From DASRHT01 sp035293765 (GTDB lineage: Bacteria > Chloroflexota > Ktedonobacteria > Ktedonobacterales > Ktedonobacteraceae), in NCBI GenBank assembly GCA_035293765.1, contig DATGMF010000036.1, positions 6,610 to 70,609 on the forward strand: DNA of 64,000 bases. Reading direction: 5' to 3'. Both the position numbers and the translations under genes were made by a program. The notes below the pieces were generated by a model. That model saw only the letters and a program-made list of their open reading frames with translations, ran no database searches and was not told the DNA's origin. How positions within the stretch are numbered: the first letter of the stretch is position 1; the number at the start of each line of letters is the position of its first letter. Positions 1 through 8,696 of the stretch are shown here, in pieces.

Positions 1-12
1 AAATAGCGGCGC

Positions 13-1215
13 TCATACCAGCCCCTGTGGCACCAGGTACCAGTAGGCGCGGTTAAAGAGCTGCTTCTCCATATGGTAATATCGGCTCGGGCGTGGTGGT
101 CTGGGTGGCTCCTCGTAGTTGAAGACCAGTTGAGTCGCCTTGTGCTGACCCGTTTCCAGGAAGCACATCACCTCCCCGTCATACGTTGCATCATGGCCCT
201 GTGGCTCTTGCCCACGAATGGCCGCAATTAGCCGATGGGCGACCACCTTCGCCTCAAAGTGAGCGGCGGAACCGCTCTTGGAGACGGGCAGGTCGGTAGC
301 ATCCCCAATGGCATAGATGTGTTCATGGCCCTTGACCTGCAGCGTGTGGCGATCCGTAGGGAGCCAGCCCTGCTCATCTCCAAGACCAGACTCCTCAACC
401 ACTTTTGCCCCGCGATGCGGCGGGATCAGCACCAGCAGGTCATAGGGGACCTCTTCGCCCTCAAGTGAAGAGATCACCTTGCGCTCAGTATCGACCGCTT
501 CGGGATTGAAAAAGACGGTCGAAGCGATATGGCGCTCCTCTAACATCGGCGCAACCACCTCTGCCACACTTTCGATAGGAAAGACGCGTGGCAGCGGGAA
601 GAGATACTGGATCTCCGTCTGGTCGCGTATGCCACGTTTGCGCAGCCAATCTTCCAGCAGGAAGGTGAATTCCAGTGGAGCTGGCGGGCAGCGATAGGGA
701 ATGCCTCCGACGGCAACGACAATGCGTCCCCGCTCAAAGGTATGCAGCGCCTTTTGTAAGGCCAGAGTGCCCGAGGTGCTGTAGAAGTGGTGCCATTGGC
801 CCTCCCCTTCTGTGAGCCCGGGAAGGTCATTGAACTCCAGCCGCGCTCCCGTTGCCAGGACCAGGGAATCGTAGGCATAGGTCGCCTTAATTGCGCCACT
901 GGTGCCCCCAATCTCGCCCAGACCATCGCTCTGCTCAACGAAGAGTTCCTGGTTGCGCGGATCAATCTTCCTGACATATCCCTGCACATAGTTTACATGC
1001 CGGCTGAGCAGCGTCTCCTCGGGGCGCATGAGCAGGTTGCTCTCAGCTTCAAGGTGATTGAAGGGCATGTAGAGCCACATGGGCATGTAGACATGTTGCC
1101 CGCTGCTTTCAATCAACGTGATTTCCGCCTCAGAGGGATGCAACGCCCGCGCCAGAACGTTAGCGACAATCGTACCGCCGACCCCTCCTCCGACGATCAA
1201 GATGCGCTCAGGCAT
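13..1215 (-). CDS. sqr: Sulfide:quinone oxidoreductase-like FAD/NAD(P) flavoprotein
   Basis: 400 aa. The N-terminus carries a Rossmann dinucleotide fold (ILIVGGGVGGT, residues 5-15), and a second FAD-contact motif (YAIGDATDLP) lies near residue 305. Two cysteines sit in the contexts used by sulfide:quinone oxidoreductases (YRCPPAP and VMCFLETG), which fits sulfide oxidation to polysulfide with electrons passed to quinone at the membrane. The start is supported by a GAGAGGA ribosome site. It is the last gene of a minus-strand cluster with TusA-like and DsrE-like sulfur carriers, which supports a role in sulfur handling. The exact SQR type, or a related flavocytochrome-like role, cannot be decided by eye. 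Confidence 0.78.
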   Translation of the reverse strand: MPERILIVGGGVGGTIVANVLARALHPSEAEITLIESSGQHVYMPMWLYMPFNHLEAESNLLMRPEETLLSRHVNYVQGYVRKIDPRNQELFVEQSDGLGEIGGTSGAIKATYAYDSLVLATGARLEFNDLPGLTEGEGQWHHFYSTSGTLALQKALHTFERGRIVVAVGGIPYRCPPAPLEFTFLLEDWLRKRGIRDQTEIQYLFPLPRVFPIESVAEVVAPMLEERHIASTVFFNPEAVDTERKVISSLEGEEVPYDLLVLIPPHRGAKVVEESGLGDEQGWLPTDRHTLQVKGHEHIYAIGDATDLPVSKSGSAAHFEAKVVAHRLIAAIRGQEPQGHDATYDGEVMCFLETGQHKATQLVFNYEEPPRPPRPSRYYHMEKQLFNRAYWYLVPQGLV

Positions 1216-1229
1216 AGGTCAGTTCCTCT

Positions 1230-1478
<249 letters not shown>

Positions 1479-1524
1479 GATAATCTTCTCCTTCAGGGTA
1501 ACGAGGATGTTGCCCTCTTACGCG

Positions 1525-1941
1525 TTAGACGAACAGGGTAATGCGTCCCTCTTTGGCGCGCTCGACAAAGGTGGCAACGCCGGTGATATCATCTACAATG
1601 GGCTCCAGGTCCTCCAACTTCATGCCAAAAAGCTCCATGGTCATGCTGCACGCGTAGATGTGGACATTGCCAATCTCTTTGGCCCCCTGCAGGTTCTCCA
1701 TCCAGGATGGGACCTTCTTCAGCATCATCTGCTCCATCATGATTGGAGCGTATTCTTCGAAATCTTTGCTCACCTTCGTGTTCTTCAAGTAATGGCCTTT
1801 GCGAAAGGCTTCCAGGCCCCAGGTGGTCAGAAAGATATCGACCTCCATTTCCATTGCAGCCGCGCCGGTGGCTAGGATCGAGGCGGCCATCAGTTTATCG
1901 ACCGTTCCTGAAAAAACGATCAGTGACATTCTGTCTTGCAT
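1525..1941 (-). CDS. DsrE/DsrF-like (peroxiredoxin-like) sulfur-relay protein
   Basis: 138 aa from the ATG at 1941, which has an AAGGGAG ribosome site. The reading frame is open further upstream, but that part looks non-coding. The body (MSLIVFSGTVDKLMAASILATG and the later YACSMTMELFG) matches the DsrE/DsrF/DrsH-like family, with one cysteine in the position that carries persulfide in DsrE. It lies upstream of the TusA-like and SQR-like genes on the same strand, probably in one operon, since TusA-DsrE pairs relay sulfur. The methionine-rich centre is typical of this subfamily. Confidence 0.8.
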   Translation of the reverse strand: MQDRMSLIVFSGTVDKLMAASILATGAAAMEMEVDIFLTTWGLEAFRKGHYLKNTKVSKDFEEYAPIMMEQMMLKKVPSWMENLQGAKEIGNVHIYACSMTMELFGMKLEDLEPIVDDITGVATFVERAKEGRITLFV

Positions 1942-2172
1942 GGTTGTGTACTCCCTTATATTCTCAATAGCGAGAAATAACTTCTCGCGAAATCTATTTC
2001 CAGGCAATTCCTTTCCGCTGATCTGAGTGAAGCCAGACGCTTCCGATCTGAAGGTCTGAGCTGTAGCTCCTCGATTCATCGTGGGAGACGCGTTAGCGGC
2101 GTTGACCTACGGAGTTCCAAGATCGGCAGCGGCGTTGGTCGGCGGAATAAAAAGGCTCTATGCTTCCAATCT
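1942..2172. other. Intergenic region with a hairpin, no gene seen
   Basis: Lies between the OsmC gene and the DsrE-like gene. It holds a perfect 7-bp stem (GCGAGAA/TTCTCGC) with a 5-nt loop at 1970-1988, in the probable leader of the DsrE-like gene. It also holds one copy of a 28-bp dispersed repeat at 2061-2088. No T-tract follows the hairpin, so it is not a convincing terminator. I see no open frame that looks coding. Confidence 0.5.
2061..2088 (+). repeat. 28-bp dispersed repeat, copy 1
   Basis: Matches the sequence at 6855-6882 at 26 of 28 positions. The core CGATTCATCGTGGGAGA can fold into a short hairpin. This copy is intergenic; the other covers the stop of hypF. Origin unknown. Confidence 0.6.
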
Positions 2173-2643
2173 CTATGAGGCGGGAGCCACAGCGTGAGTG
2201 GTTGCGGGCGTGATCGCCTGTGCCTGAGATGCCTCGATGAGACGGAAGGTGTGGATCAGGCGAGCGGTTTTGCCCAGCATGGCTCCGGCTCCACAGTAGC
2301 GATCCTTCGAGAGTTGAATAGCCCGCACCACGGCTTCCGGCTGCAACTGATGACCGGTGATGATATGCTCAACGGTAATCTCGGTAAAAATCATCGGGTG
2401 GTCGTCGGCGCGTATTCCTTCAACGTGGACCTGGTAGCCAGTCACCTGTTGGCGCTTTTTGCGCAGGATCGAGATCACATCCATGCCGGTACAGCCCGCC
2501 AGGCCAACCAGCAACAGCTCCATTGGCCGGAAGCCCGTATTCTGGCCCCCGTCGTGTTCAGCGGCGTCCAGAGTCACATGATGGCCCGATCCAGCCTCGA
2601 CCTCAAAACGCATCTGGGTCGCGAGGGTGGCTTGCGCTGTCAT
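2173..2643 (-). CDS. OsmC/Ohr-family protein
   Basis: 156 aa from the ATG at 2643, chosen because GGGAG lies 5 nt before it; in-frame ATGs at 2655 and 2673 are alternatives. Two cysteines are in the OsmC positions (GLAGCTGMDV and DRYCGAGAML), the pair that reduces organic hydroperoxides in this family. The order (SGHHVTLDAAEHDGG, then the helix with the first Cys) is that of the YhfA-type OsmC branch. Four TGTGA boxes lie upstream (2721-2768), so it is probably part of the window's TGTGA regulon. Specific substrate unknown. Confidence 0.85.
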   Translation of the reverse strand: MTAQATLATQMRFEVEAGSGHHVTLDAAEHDGGQNTGFRPMELLLVGLAGCTGMDVISILRKKRQQVTGYQVHVEGIRADDHPMIFTEITVEHIITGHQLQPEAVVRAIQLSKDRYCGAGAMLGKTARLIHTFRLIEASQAQAITPATTHAVAPAS

Positions 2644-2720
2644 TTTTTCTCCCATGATCGTGCTCTCTTTCATTCGTCTATTCGAATACTATTGATCATA
2701 GTAAGGATAGAAAATGAAGC

Positions 2721-2768
2721 TCACACAATCGTCACACCGTTTGTGTGGCAAATCACAACTAGCTCACA
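2721..2768 (-). promoter_or_regulatory. TGTGA tandem-box array A (upstream of OsmC gene)
   Basis: On the minus strand four TGTGA boxes start at 2768, 2757, 2736 and 2725, spaced 11, 21 and 11 bp and pointing at the OsmC start. Direct repeats on one face of the helix are typical of OmpR/PhoB-type response regulators (inference). The 2674-3007 intergenic region also holds array B; nothing else is recognised in it. Confidence 0.6.
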
Positions 2769-2864
2769 AGTGGGAGCGTGACTGCAAATATGTCAGATGA
2801 GGATGCGTGTTACTGGGACGGATCTTTATCTCATCTTTTCTACTGCAAGCTATTCTCATCGATT

Positions 2865-2902
2865 TGTGATCTCTTTGTGATGGGAAAGAGATGCCTTTGT
2901 TA
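2865..2902 (+). promoter_or_regulatory. TGTGA tandem-box array B (upstream of hydrogenase remnant and hyp genes)
   Basis: TGTGA at 2865 and 2876 (11 bp apart), with a degenerate TGTTA at 2898 (22 bp on). They point toward the plus-strand genes that begin at 3008. Weaker than array A but with the same phasing. Confidence 0.45.
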
Positions 2903-3007
2903 CTCAAAAAGGATGAATACCGGCTCCTTGCAGAGTACCATGTTAATATATATTGTTTCGCTCATATAATCTTCTTTGGCCTTTTTTGAGCCAGGGAGGG
3001 CAGTGCT

Positions 3008-4097
3008 ATGAAAGATCGGGGAGAGATCCTCTAAGCTGCTGCCGGAGGCGAATCTGATGGCGGTCGCACACTACGCGGAGTATGTGACTCATTCCTGGTA
3101 CAACTATCAGCAAGGGGACAGCGTCTGGCTGCATCCCTGGAAAGGAGAAACCGCGCCGAACTATACGGATCCGCAACCGCCCTTCGAATTTCTCAATACT
3201 GATGGGAAGTATAGCTGGCTCAAAGCGCCACGCTACGACGATCACGCGGTCGAAGTCGGCCCATTGGCGCGCATATTCATCGCTTACGCAACGGGGAAAG
3301 CCTACGTCAAGGAGCCGATTGATGCCGCGCTGAAGATGCTGGGAGTCGGAGCGAGCGCGCTCTTCTCGACGTTGGGCCGCGACGCGGCCCGCGCTATCGA
3401 GGCTCAGATGATGGCGAACCAGTTACCGCTTTGGCTGGCCCAGCTTGAGGAGAACATGGGACGCGGCGATCTGCGCATCCATGAGACGGAGCATTGGGAC
3501 CAGAGTATGTGGCCTGAAGAGGGCTTTGGCTTCCACGAGGCTCCGCGCGGCGCTCTGGCCCACTGGGTTCATATCAAAGCTGGCAAGGTGGCAAACTATC
3601 AGACCGTCGTACCCACAACATGGAATGGCGGTCCGCGCGACGCACATGGGCAGCGTGGCGCATACGAGGCCGCGCTCATCGGCGCAATGGAGGCCCTGCA
3701 AAAGCGGTACATCCTGCCAGAATGTGTGCAACTGGTAGATGGTGGCACACTCGGCCTGGATCTCCTCTGCTACCTGGAAAATGCCGAACACCTGCTTATA
3801 CTGGATGCAGCACTGACCGAAGGCTCGCCAGGAACCTTGTTGAGGGCCTGCGATGATGAAGTGCCTGCCTATTTTGGCATCCACTCATCCCCGCATGAAA
3901 TAGCCCTGGCCGACCTGCTCGCCGTCATGCGCTTGCGCGGGACCGAGCCGCGCGAACTGGTGGTCCTGGGCATGCAGCCCGACACTATTGAGTTGGGCTG
4001 GGGGCTTTCAGAATCGGTTATTGCGCATCTAAACGTTCTAGTGGACAGTGCCGCCGAAGAATTGCGACGCTGGGGATTAGTTATTGAGGAGGTATAG
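3008..4097 (+). pseudogene. Fused remnant: [NiFe] hydrogenase large subunit (group 1h-like) joined to its maturation protease
   Basis: An open frame runs from 3057 to 4097 (346 aa). Residues 1-209 match the middle of a group 1 [NiFe] hydrogenase large subunit (HSWYNY, KYSWLKAPRY, EVGPLARI, EAPRGALAHW, NYQTVVPTTWN, GQRGAYEAAL). From about residue 210 the text becomes a HyaD/HybD-type endopeptidase (AMEALQKRY, VDGGTLGLDLL, SSPHEIALADLL). Missing are the large-subunit N-terminus with its first Cys pair, the C-terminal DPCxxCxxH, and the protease N-terminus with its metal-binding Glu. Upstream, a +1 base at about 3032 separates the in-family MKDRGEIL from KLLPEANLMAVAHY, and HY then jumps to AEYVTHSWYNY. 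So there are two or three deletions plus a frameshift. It sits directly before hypA and cannot be a working hydrogenase. Confidence 0.85.
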
Positions 4098-4098
4098 C

Positions 4099-4515
4099 AT
4101 GCACGAAGCTGCGGCAATGCGGGGCGTAGTGAACAAGGTGCTGGAAGTAATGCAACAGGCTGGCGCAACGCAAGTAACCTGTATAGAGCTTGTGCTGGGA
4201 GCATCAGGGCATTTTACGGCGGAAGCGGCGCAACAACATTTCGAGGTATTCTCCGCCGGAACTGCCATTGAAGGGGCGCCGCTCAAAATCATGTGGCTCC
4301 CGGCAACCTTTCAATGCTTTAACTGCCTGCACCGCTTCCAGAGCTGCGAAACGGCCTCTTACGCGACCTGCCCGCTTTGCGATGGGGTCGCCCTGGAGAC
4401 CGAACACCAGGATGTCTGCTATGTGGGCGCGATAGATGTCGCCTTCGATGAAGGTAATGCAACACAGCATCACTTCGTTGGGGCAGGGCTAGCCTCTACA
4501 TTACAGGAGAGCTGA
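4099..4515 (+). CDS. hypA: HypA, hydrogenase nickel-insertion zinc protein
   Basis: 138 aa starting at MHEAAAMRG. The MHE start (Ni ligand His2) is diagnostic, and GAGGAGGT precedes the ATG. The zinc motif is two CxxC pairs (CFNCLHRF and CPLCDG). HypA hands nickel to the large subunit with HypB. No hypB is seen in this window, so it must lie elsewhere or be replaced. First intact gene of hypA-F-C-C'-D-E, 1 nt after the hydrogenase remnant. Confidence 0.95.
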   Translation: MHEAAAMRGVVNKVLEVMQQAGATQVTCIELVLGASGHFTAEAAQQHFEVFSAGTAIEGAPLKIMWLPATFQCFNCLHRFQSCETASYATCPLCDGVALETEHQDVCYVGAIDVAFDEGNATQHHFVGAGLASTLQES

Positions 4516-4517
4516 CC

Positions 4518-6860
4518 ATGTTCCCACGATTAGATAAAACAACAATGAGTTTGCGACGAAGAATTATTGTGCAGGGCATTGTGCAGGGCGTGGGTTTTCG
4601 TCCCTTTGTCTATGGACAGGCCCGGCGTTTTCATCTGACAGGCTTCATCCTCAATGATAGCCAGGGGGTGACTATCGAAGTAGAGGGAGCTGAGCAGGCG
4701 CTTGACTGCTTCCAGCGCGCTCTCCTGACCGAACTGCCACCCCTTGCACGTATTGACACGATACAGAGCGAGCCGATCCCATCTTGCGATGATGACGATT
4801 TTGTGATCGTCCACAGCCGGACAGGAGCTGAACGACAGGCGTTGATCTCGCCCGATACGTCGATCTGCGCCGATTGCTTGCGTGAGCTCTTCGATCCCAC
4901 CGACCGGCGCTATCACTACCCCTTTATCAATTGTACCAACTGCGGACCGCGCTTCACCATCATTCAGGACGTTCCCTATGATCGCGAGAAAACGACGATG
5001 AGCGTCTTCCCTATGTGTCCCGACTGCCAGGCCGAGTACGAAGATCCGCTCAACCGCCGCTTCCACGCTCAACCCAACGCCTGTCCAGTGTGTGGCCCGC
5101 AGGTGCGCCTGCTCGATAGCACAGGATTGGTCATAGAGGAGACCGATCCCATCGCGGCTGCCGCCCATCAACTGGCGGCAGGGGCCATTCTGGCAATTAA
5201 GGGACTGGGTGGCTATCATCTGGCCTGCGATGCCCTCAACGCAGAGGCGGTCCGGTGCTTGCGGCAGCGCAAACATCGCGAGGCCAAACCGTTTGCACTG
5301 ATGGTACCCGATCTGGAGACGGCGCAACGTCTGTGCTTAGTCAATACAGCAGAGTCTCAATTGCTCTTATCGCATCATCGTCCTATTGTGCTGCTCAATC
5401 GCCGCGATGATTATCCGGTGGCTACGGATGTCGCTCCTCTCCATACGACGCTGGGTATCATGCTGCCATACACGCCCCTGCACTATCTCCTGCTCGCCGC
5501 TTATGCAAAGCTGGTTGCTCCTGGATGTCCTGCGGCGCTGGTGATGACGAGCGGCAACCTGAGCGATGGGCCTATCGCCTACCAGGACGAGGACGCGCTT
5601 GAACGCCTGGGCACAATCGCCGATGGCTTTCTGCTGCATAACCGGACCATCTATATGCGCTGCGACGATTCAGTGATGCGTATAGTGGCTGGAGGAGAGC
5701 AATTCTTGCGTCGTTCGCGCGGCTATGCACCGGAGCCGATCTCGCTCGCGCTGGACTTCCCTGTGCCGCTGCTGGCCTGCGGGGCGCACCTGAAAAATAC
5801 CTTCTGCCTCGCCAAAGGGAAGCGAGCATTTATGGGGCATCATATCGGCGACCTGGAAAATCTGGAGACGCTGCTATCGTTTCAGCAGGGCATCGAGCAT
5901 TTCAAAAATCTCTTTGATATCGCGCCCGAAGCCGTGGCGTACGACCTGCATCCCGATTACCTGGCGACGCAATACGCGCTCGATAGCCCGATTGAGCGCA
6001 AAATCGGCGTGCAGCATCATCACGCGCATATCGCCAGCGTTCTGGCCGAACACGGCTTGAGCGGTCCGGTGATCGGGGTTGCCGCCGATGGTTCAGGCTA
6101 CGGCACCGATGGCACCATCTGGGGCTGCGAGATCATGACGGCTGATCTCTGCGCTTTCGAGCGGATGGCACACCTGGCATACGTCCCGTTGCCGGGAGGC
6201 GAGCAGGCCGTGCGTCAGCCCTGGCGCATGGGAGCCGTTTACCTGGCGCACACCTATGGCGATGCTTTCCTGAATAAGTCGTTACCCTTTGTCCGCGAGT
6301 TGGAGCGTCCAACCTGGCATATGCTAGAACAGATGATGGCGAAGGGGATCAATAGCCCGCTCACCTCCAGCCTGGGGCGCTTATTCGATGCCGTCGCGGC
6401 CATCGTCGGTGTACGCAGTTATGTGCTTTACGAGGGTCAGGCCGCGATAGAGCTGGAGGCGCTGGCAACCGGCTGCTCTGACGAAAATATCTATCCATTT
6501 ATGTTGACATCGTGCAGCCCCGCGCTGCTAGATGTGCGCCCATTAATCGACGCGGTGGTAAGCGACCTCGAACGAGGGATACCGGCGGCAAACATCGCCC
6601 GCCGCTTCCACAATTCGATAGCGGAGATGCTGGCAATGGCCTGTCTGGAGGTAAGGGCGCAGACAGGAATCGGCAGCGTCGCGCTCAGCGGCGGTGTTTT
6701 CCAGAACCGCATGCTGCTGCAACGGCTGGTAGATTTGCTCGAAAAGATGGGCTTGCAGGTTTATACTAATCGTAAGGTGCCGACGAATGATGGAGGAATC
6801 AGTCTGGGTCAGGCCGCCATAGGTGCGCGTCGTTTGCGCGAAATGCCAACTGGCCTGTAG
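4518..6860 (+). CDS. hypF: HypF, carbamoyltransferase for hydrogenase cyanide ligands
   Basis: 780 aa, normal for HypF. In order: acylphosphatase domain (VQGVGFRPFVYG, about residues 15-100), two zinc-finger units (CADCLREL, CTNCGPRF, CPDCQAEY, CPVCGP), a YrdC-like domain (about 205-390), and a Kae1-like domain with a HHHAHIASV metal motif near residue 500 and ALSGGVFQN near the end. It makes the carbamoyl group for HypE from carbamoyl phosphate. AGGAGAG precedes the ATG, 2 nt after hypA. A copy of the 28-bp repeat covers its stop codon. Confidence 0.97.
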   Translation: MFPRLDKTTMSLRRRIIVQGIVQGVGFRPFVYGQARRFHLTGFILNDSQGVTIEVEGAEQALDCFQRALLTELPPLARIDTIQSEPIPSCDDDDFVIVHSRTGAERQALISPDTSICADCLRELFDPTDRRYHYPFINCTNCGPRFTIIQDVPYDREKTTMSVFPMCPDCQAEYEDPLNRRFHAQPNACPVCGPQVRLLDSTGLVIEETDPIAAAAHQLAAGAILAIKGLGGYHLACDALNAEAVRCLRQRKHREAKPFALMVPDLETAQRLCLVNTAESQLLLSHHRPIVLLNRRDDYPVATDVAPLHTTLGIMLPYTPLHYLLLAAYAKLVAPGCPAALVMTSGNLSDGPIAYQDEDALERLGTIADGFLLHNRTIYMRCDDSVMRIVAGGEQFLRRSRGYAPEPISLALDFPVPLLACGAHLKNTFCLAKGKRAFMGHHIGDLENLETLLSFQQGIEHFKNLFDIAPEAVAYDLHPDYLATQYALDSPIERKIGVQHHHAHIASVLAEHGLSGPVIGVAADGSGYGTDGTIWGCEIMTADLCAFERMAHLAYVPLPGGEQAVRQPWRMGAVYLAHTYGDAFLNKSLPFVRELERPTWHMLEQMMAKGINSPLTSSLGRLFDAVAAIVGVRSYVLYEGQAAIELEALATGCSDENIYPFMLTSCSPALLDVRPLIDAVVSDLERGIPAANIARRFHNSIAEMLAMACLEVRAQTGIGSVALSGGVFQNRMLLQRLVDLLEKMGLQVYTNRKVPTNDGGISLGQAAIGARRLREMPTGL

Positions 6861-6882
6861 TTCCCCGATTCATCGTGGGAGA
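6855..6882 (+). repeat. 28-bp dispersed repeat, copy 2
   Basis: Second copy of the repeat at 2061-2088, two mismatches. It spans the last codons and stop of hypF and the start of the hypF-hypC gap. Confidence 0.6.
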
Positions 6883-6906
6883 GGCGGACATGCAAAGGAG
6901 GAAGAG

Positions 6907-7182
6907 ATGTGTCTTGGTATTCCTGGGCAGGTGATAGAGATCGTTGATGAGACATTTTACATTGCCAGAGTCGATGTTTCCGGCATCAAGCGGGGCATCA
7001 ATTACTCGCTGGTCGCTGACGAGGGGGTAGCGCCGGGCGATTGGGTCCTGATCCACGTCGGCTTCGCCATGAGCAAGATCGACGAGCAGGAGGCGGAAGA
7101 GACGCTCAAGATGCTACAGCAGATGGGCGAGGTGTATGCTGACGAGCTCAAAATGATGCACCAATCTGCGGACTTGCATTGA
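6907..7182 (+). CDS. hypC: HypC, hydrogenase assembly chaperone
   Basis: 91 aa with the diagnostic MCLGIPGQV start (catalytic Cys2), preceded by AAAGGAGGA at 6895-6903. HypC binds HypD and the large-subunit precursor and carries the Fe(CN)2CO unit. The C-terminal helix (ETLKMLQQMGEVYADEL) is normal. Same operon as hypF and the second HypC-like gene. Confidence 0.96.
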   Translation: MCLGIPGQVIEIVDETFYIARVDVSGIKRGINYSLVADEGVAPGDWVLIHVGFAMSKIDEQEAEETLKMLQQMGEVYADELKMMHQSADLH

Positions 7183-7198
7183 AGAATGGGAGGGCTTT

Positions 7199-7483
7199 AT
7201 GAGCAATAACGGCAGGCCGGACGACGGACAATCCATAGATCTGGAAGCATGGGCAGAGCAGAGCTGCTGCGCGGCGGAAGATGCCTGCATTACCTGCGCC
7301 GATAACGCCATTCCTGCTTGCGTGCTGAGCGTTGACGATGCGACCGGACAGGCTGTCGTGACGATTGGCGATCATACCGAAGCGATTGATATCTCGCTGG
7401 TGGATGGTGTAACGCCGGGTGCTCTGCTGCTCATTCACGCAGGGATTGCAATTGGCTGCTTGAAAGAGGTCCGGTACGAGTGA
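7199..7483 (+). CDS. Second HypC/HupF-family chaperone with an N-terminal Cys-rich extension
   Basis: 94 aa. After an acidic N-terminus with many cysteines (SCCAAEDACITC) it has the HypC beta-barrel pattern (AIPACVLSVDD, VDGVTPGALLLIHAGIAI). It lacks the MC start of classical HypC. Instead a CITC motif precedes the barrel, as in HupF-like proteins of Actinobacteria (from memory). It sits between hypC and hypD. Two chaperones fit a genome that had, or has, two hydrogenases, one per enzyme (inference). Confidence 0.75.
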   Translation: MSNNGRPDDGQSIDLEAWAEQSCCAAEDACITCADNAIPACVLSVDDATGQAVVTIGDHTEAIDISLVDGVTPGALLLIHAGIAIGCLKEVRYE

Positions 7484-7527
7484 AAGGCGCGATAGAATGA
7501 ATAGTAGAGCTGAAGGGAGCAGAGGCG

Positions 7528-8676
7528 GTGAAGTACGTTGATGAATTCCGCGATTCACATCTGGCAAGTCATCTGGCCGAGGCAATCGCGCAGCTAAACC
7601 CTGAGCAGCCGCTCAAGCTGATGGAGGTCTGCGGAGGGCATACGCATACCATTTACAAGCATGGCATCGAGGATATTCTTCCTCCCACAATTGACCTTGT
7701 TCATGGTCCAGGCTGTCCCGTTTGCGTACTGCCTATGGGGAGGATCGATGACGCGATTGCCCTGGCGCATACCGATGGGGTGATCTTCACCACCTTTGGT
7801 GATATGATGCGCGTGCCAGGCTCCAACGGCAGCCTGCTTGATGCCAGGGCGCAGGGGGCTGACGTGCGTTTTGTCTATTCGCCGCTCGACGCGCTCAAAG
7901 TCGCACAGCAGAACCCTGAGCGCCAGGTGATCTTCTTCGCTATCGGCTTCGAGACCACCGCACCTTCCACCGCCGTGACGCTATTACGAGCGCAGGCCGA
8001 GCAGATCAGGAACTTCTCGATCTTCTGCAACCACATCACTGTCGTTCCGCCCATCAAAGCTATCCTCGATTCGCCCGATCTGCGGCTGGACGGCTTCGTC
8101 GGTCCTGGTCATGTTAGCATGGTCATCGGGCTGCAGCCGTATGAATTTATCGCCCGCGATTATCACAAGCCTGTGGTCATCTCCGGCTTTGAGCCGCTCG
8201 ATATTATCCAATCGGTCTATATGATCGTGAAGCAAATTAGCGAGGGACGTTCGGCGGTCGAGAACCAGTATATCAGGGTGGTGCGTCCCGAAGGAAACGT
8301 CAAGGCGCTGCAAGCAATGGATCGTACAATGGAGTTGCGACCAACCTTTGAGTGGCGCGGGCTCGGCTCTATCCCCTACAGTGCCTTGAAGCTGCGACCT
8401 GCATATAAAGCGTGGGACGCGGAAGAGCGGTTTGCGGTGCCAGGAATACGCGTGGCTGACCCGACCGCCTGCCAGTGCGGTGAAGTGCTCAAGGGCGCGA
8501 TCAAGCCGTGGGAGTGTCGGGTGTTCGGCACCGCCTGTACGCCGGAGACGCCCATCGGCACCTGCATGGTCTCATCAGAAGGGGCCTGCGCTGCGTACTA
8601 CAACTTTGGCCGCTTCTCAATGGCGGGCGAGCGAGCCAGATTGCGTGTGCTGAATAGCGAAGCGACGAAGCAATAG
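7528..8676 (+). CDS. hypD: HypD, iron-sulfur scaffold for Fe(CN)2CO assembly
   Basis: 382 aa, GTG start after GAAGGGAG. HypD motifs are all present: EVCGGHTH (Cys35), GPGCPVC (Cys63, Cys66), FAIGFETTAP, GPGHVS, and a C-terminal cysteine cluster (ACQCGEV, WECRVFG, TACTP, TCMVSSEGAC) that holds the [4Fe-4S] cluster. It works with HypC and HypE to build the iron centre. Length and order are normal. Confidence 0.97.
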   Translation: MKYVDEFRDSHLASHLAEAIAQLNPEQPLKLMEVCGGHTHTIYKHGIEDILPPTIDLVHGPGCPVCVLPMGRIDDAIALAHTDGVIFTTFGDMMRVPGSNGSLLDARAQGADVRFVYSPLDALKVAQQNPERQVIFFAIGFETTAPSTAVTLLRAQAEQIRNFSIFCNHITVVPPIKAILDSPDLRLDGFVGPGHVSMVIGLQPYEFIARDYHKPVVISGFEPLDIIQSVYMIVKQISEGRSAVENQYIRVVRPEGNVKALQAMDRTMELRPTFEWRGLGSIPYSALKLRPAYKAWDAEERFAVPGIRVADPTACQCGEVLKGAIKPWECRVFGTACTPETPIGTCMVSSEGACAAYYNFGRFSMAGERARLRVLNSEATKQ

Positions 8677-8696
8677 AGCGGGAAGGAGACAGATCA

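Noticed and set aside
2034..2050. Similarity to a sequencing-adapter end (GACGC-TTCCGATCT)
   Set aside because: Two bases are missing and surrounding sequence is ordinary; probably chance.
2742..2757. TGTGTGGCAAATCACA as a CRP/FNR palindrome
   Set aside because: It is made by one box of a tandem array plus chance TGTG text; other arrays lack the inverted partner, so direct repeats explain the data better.
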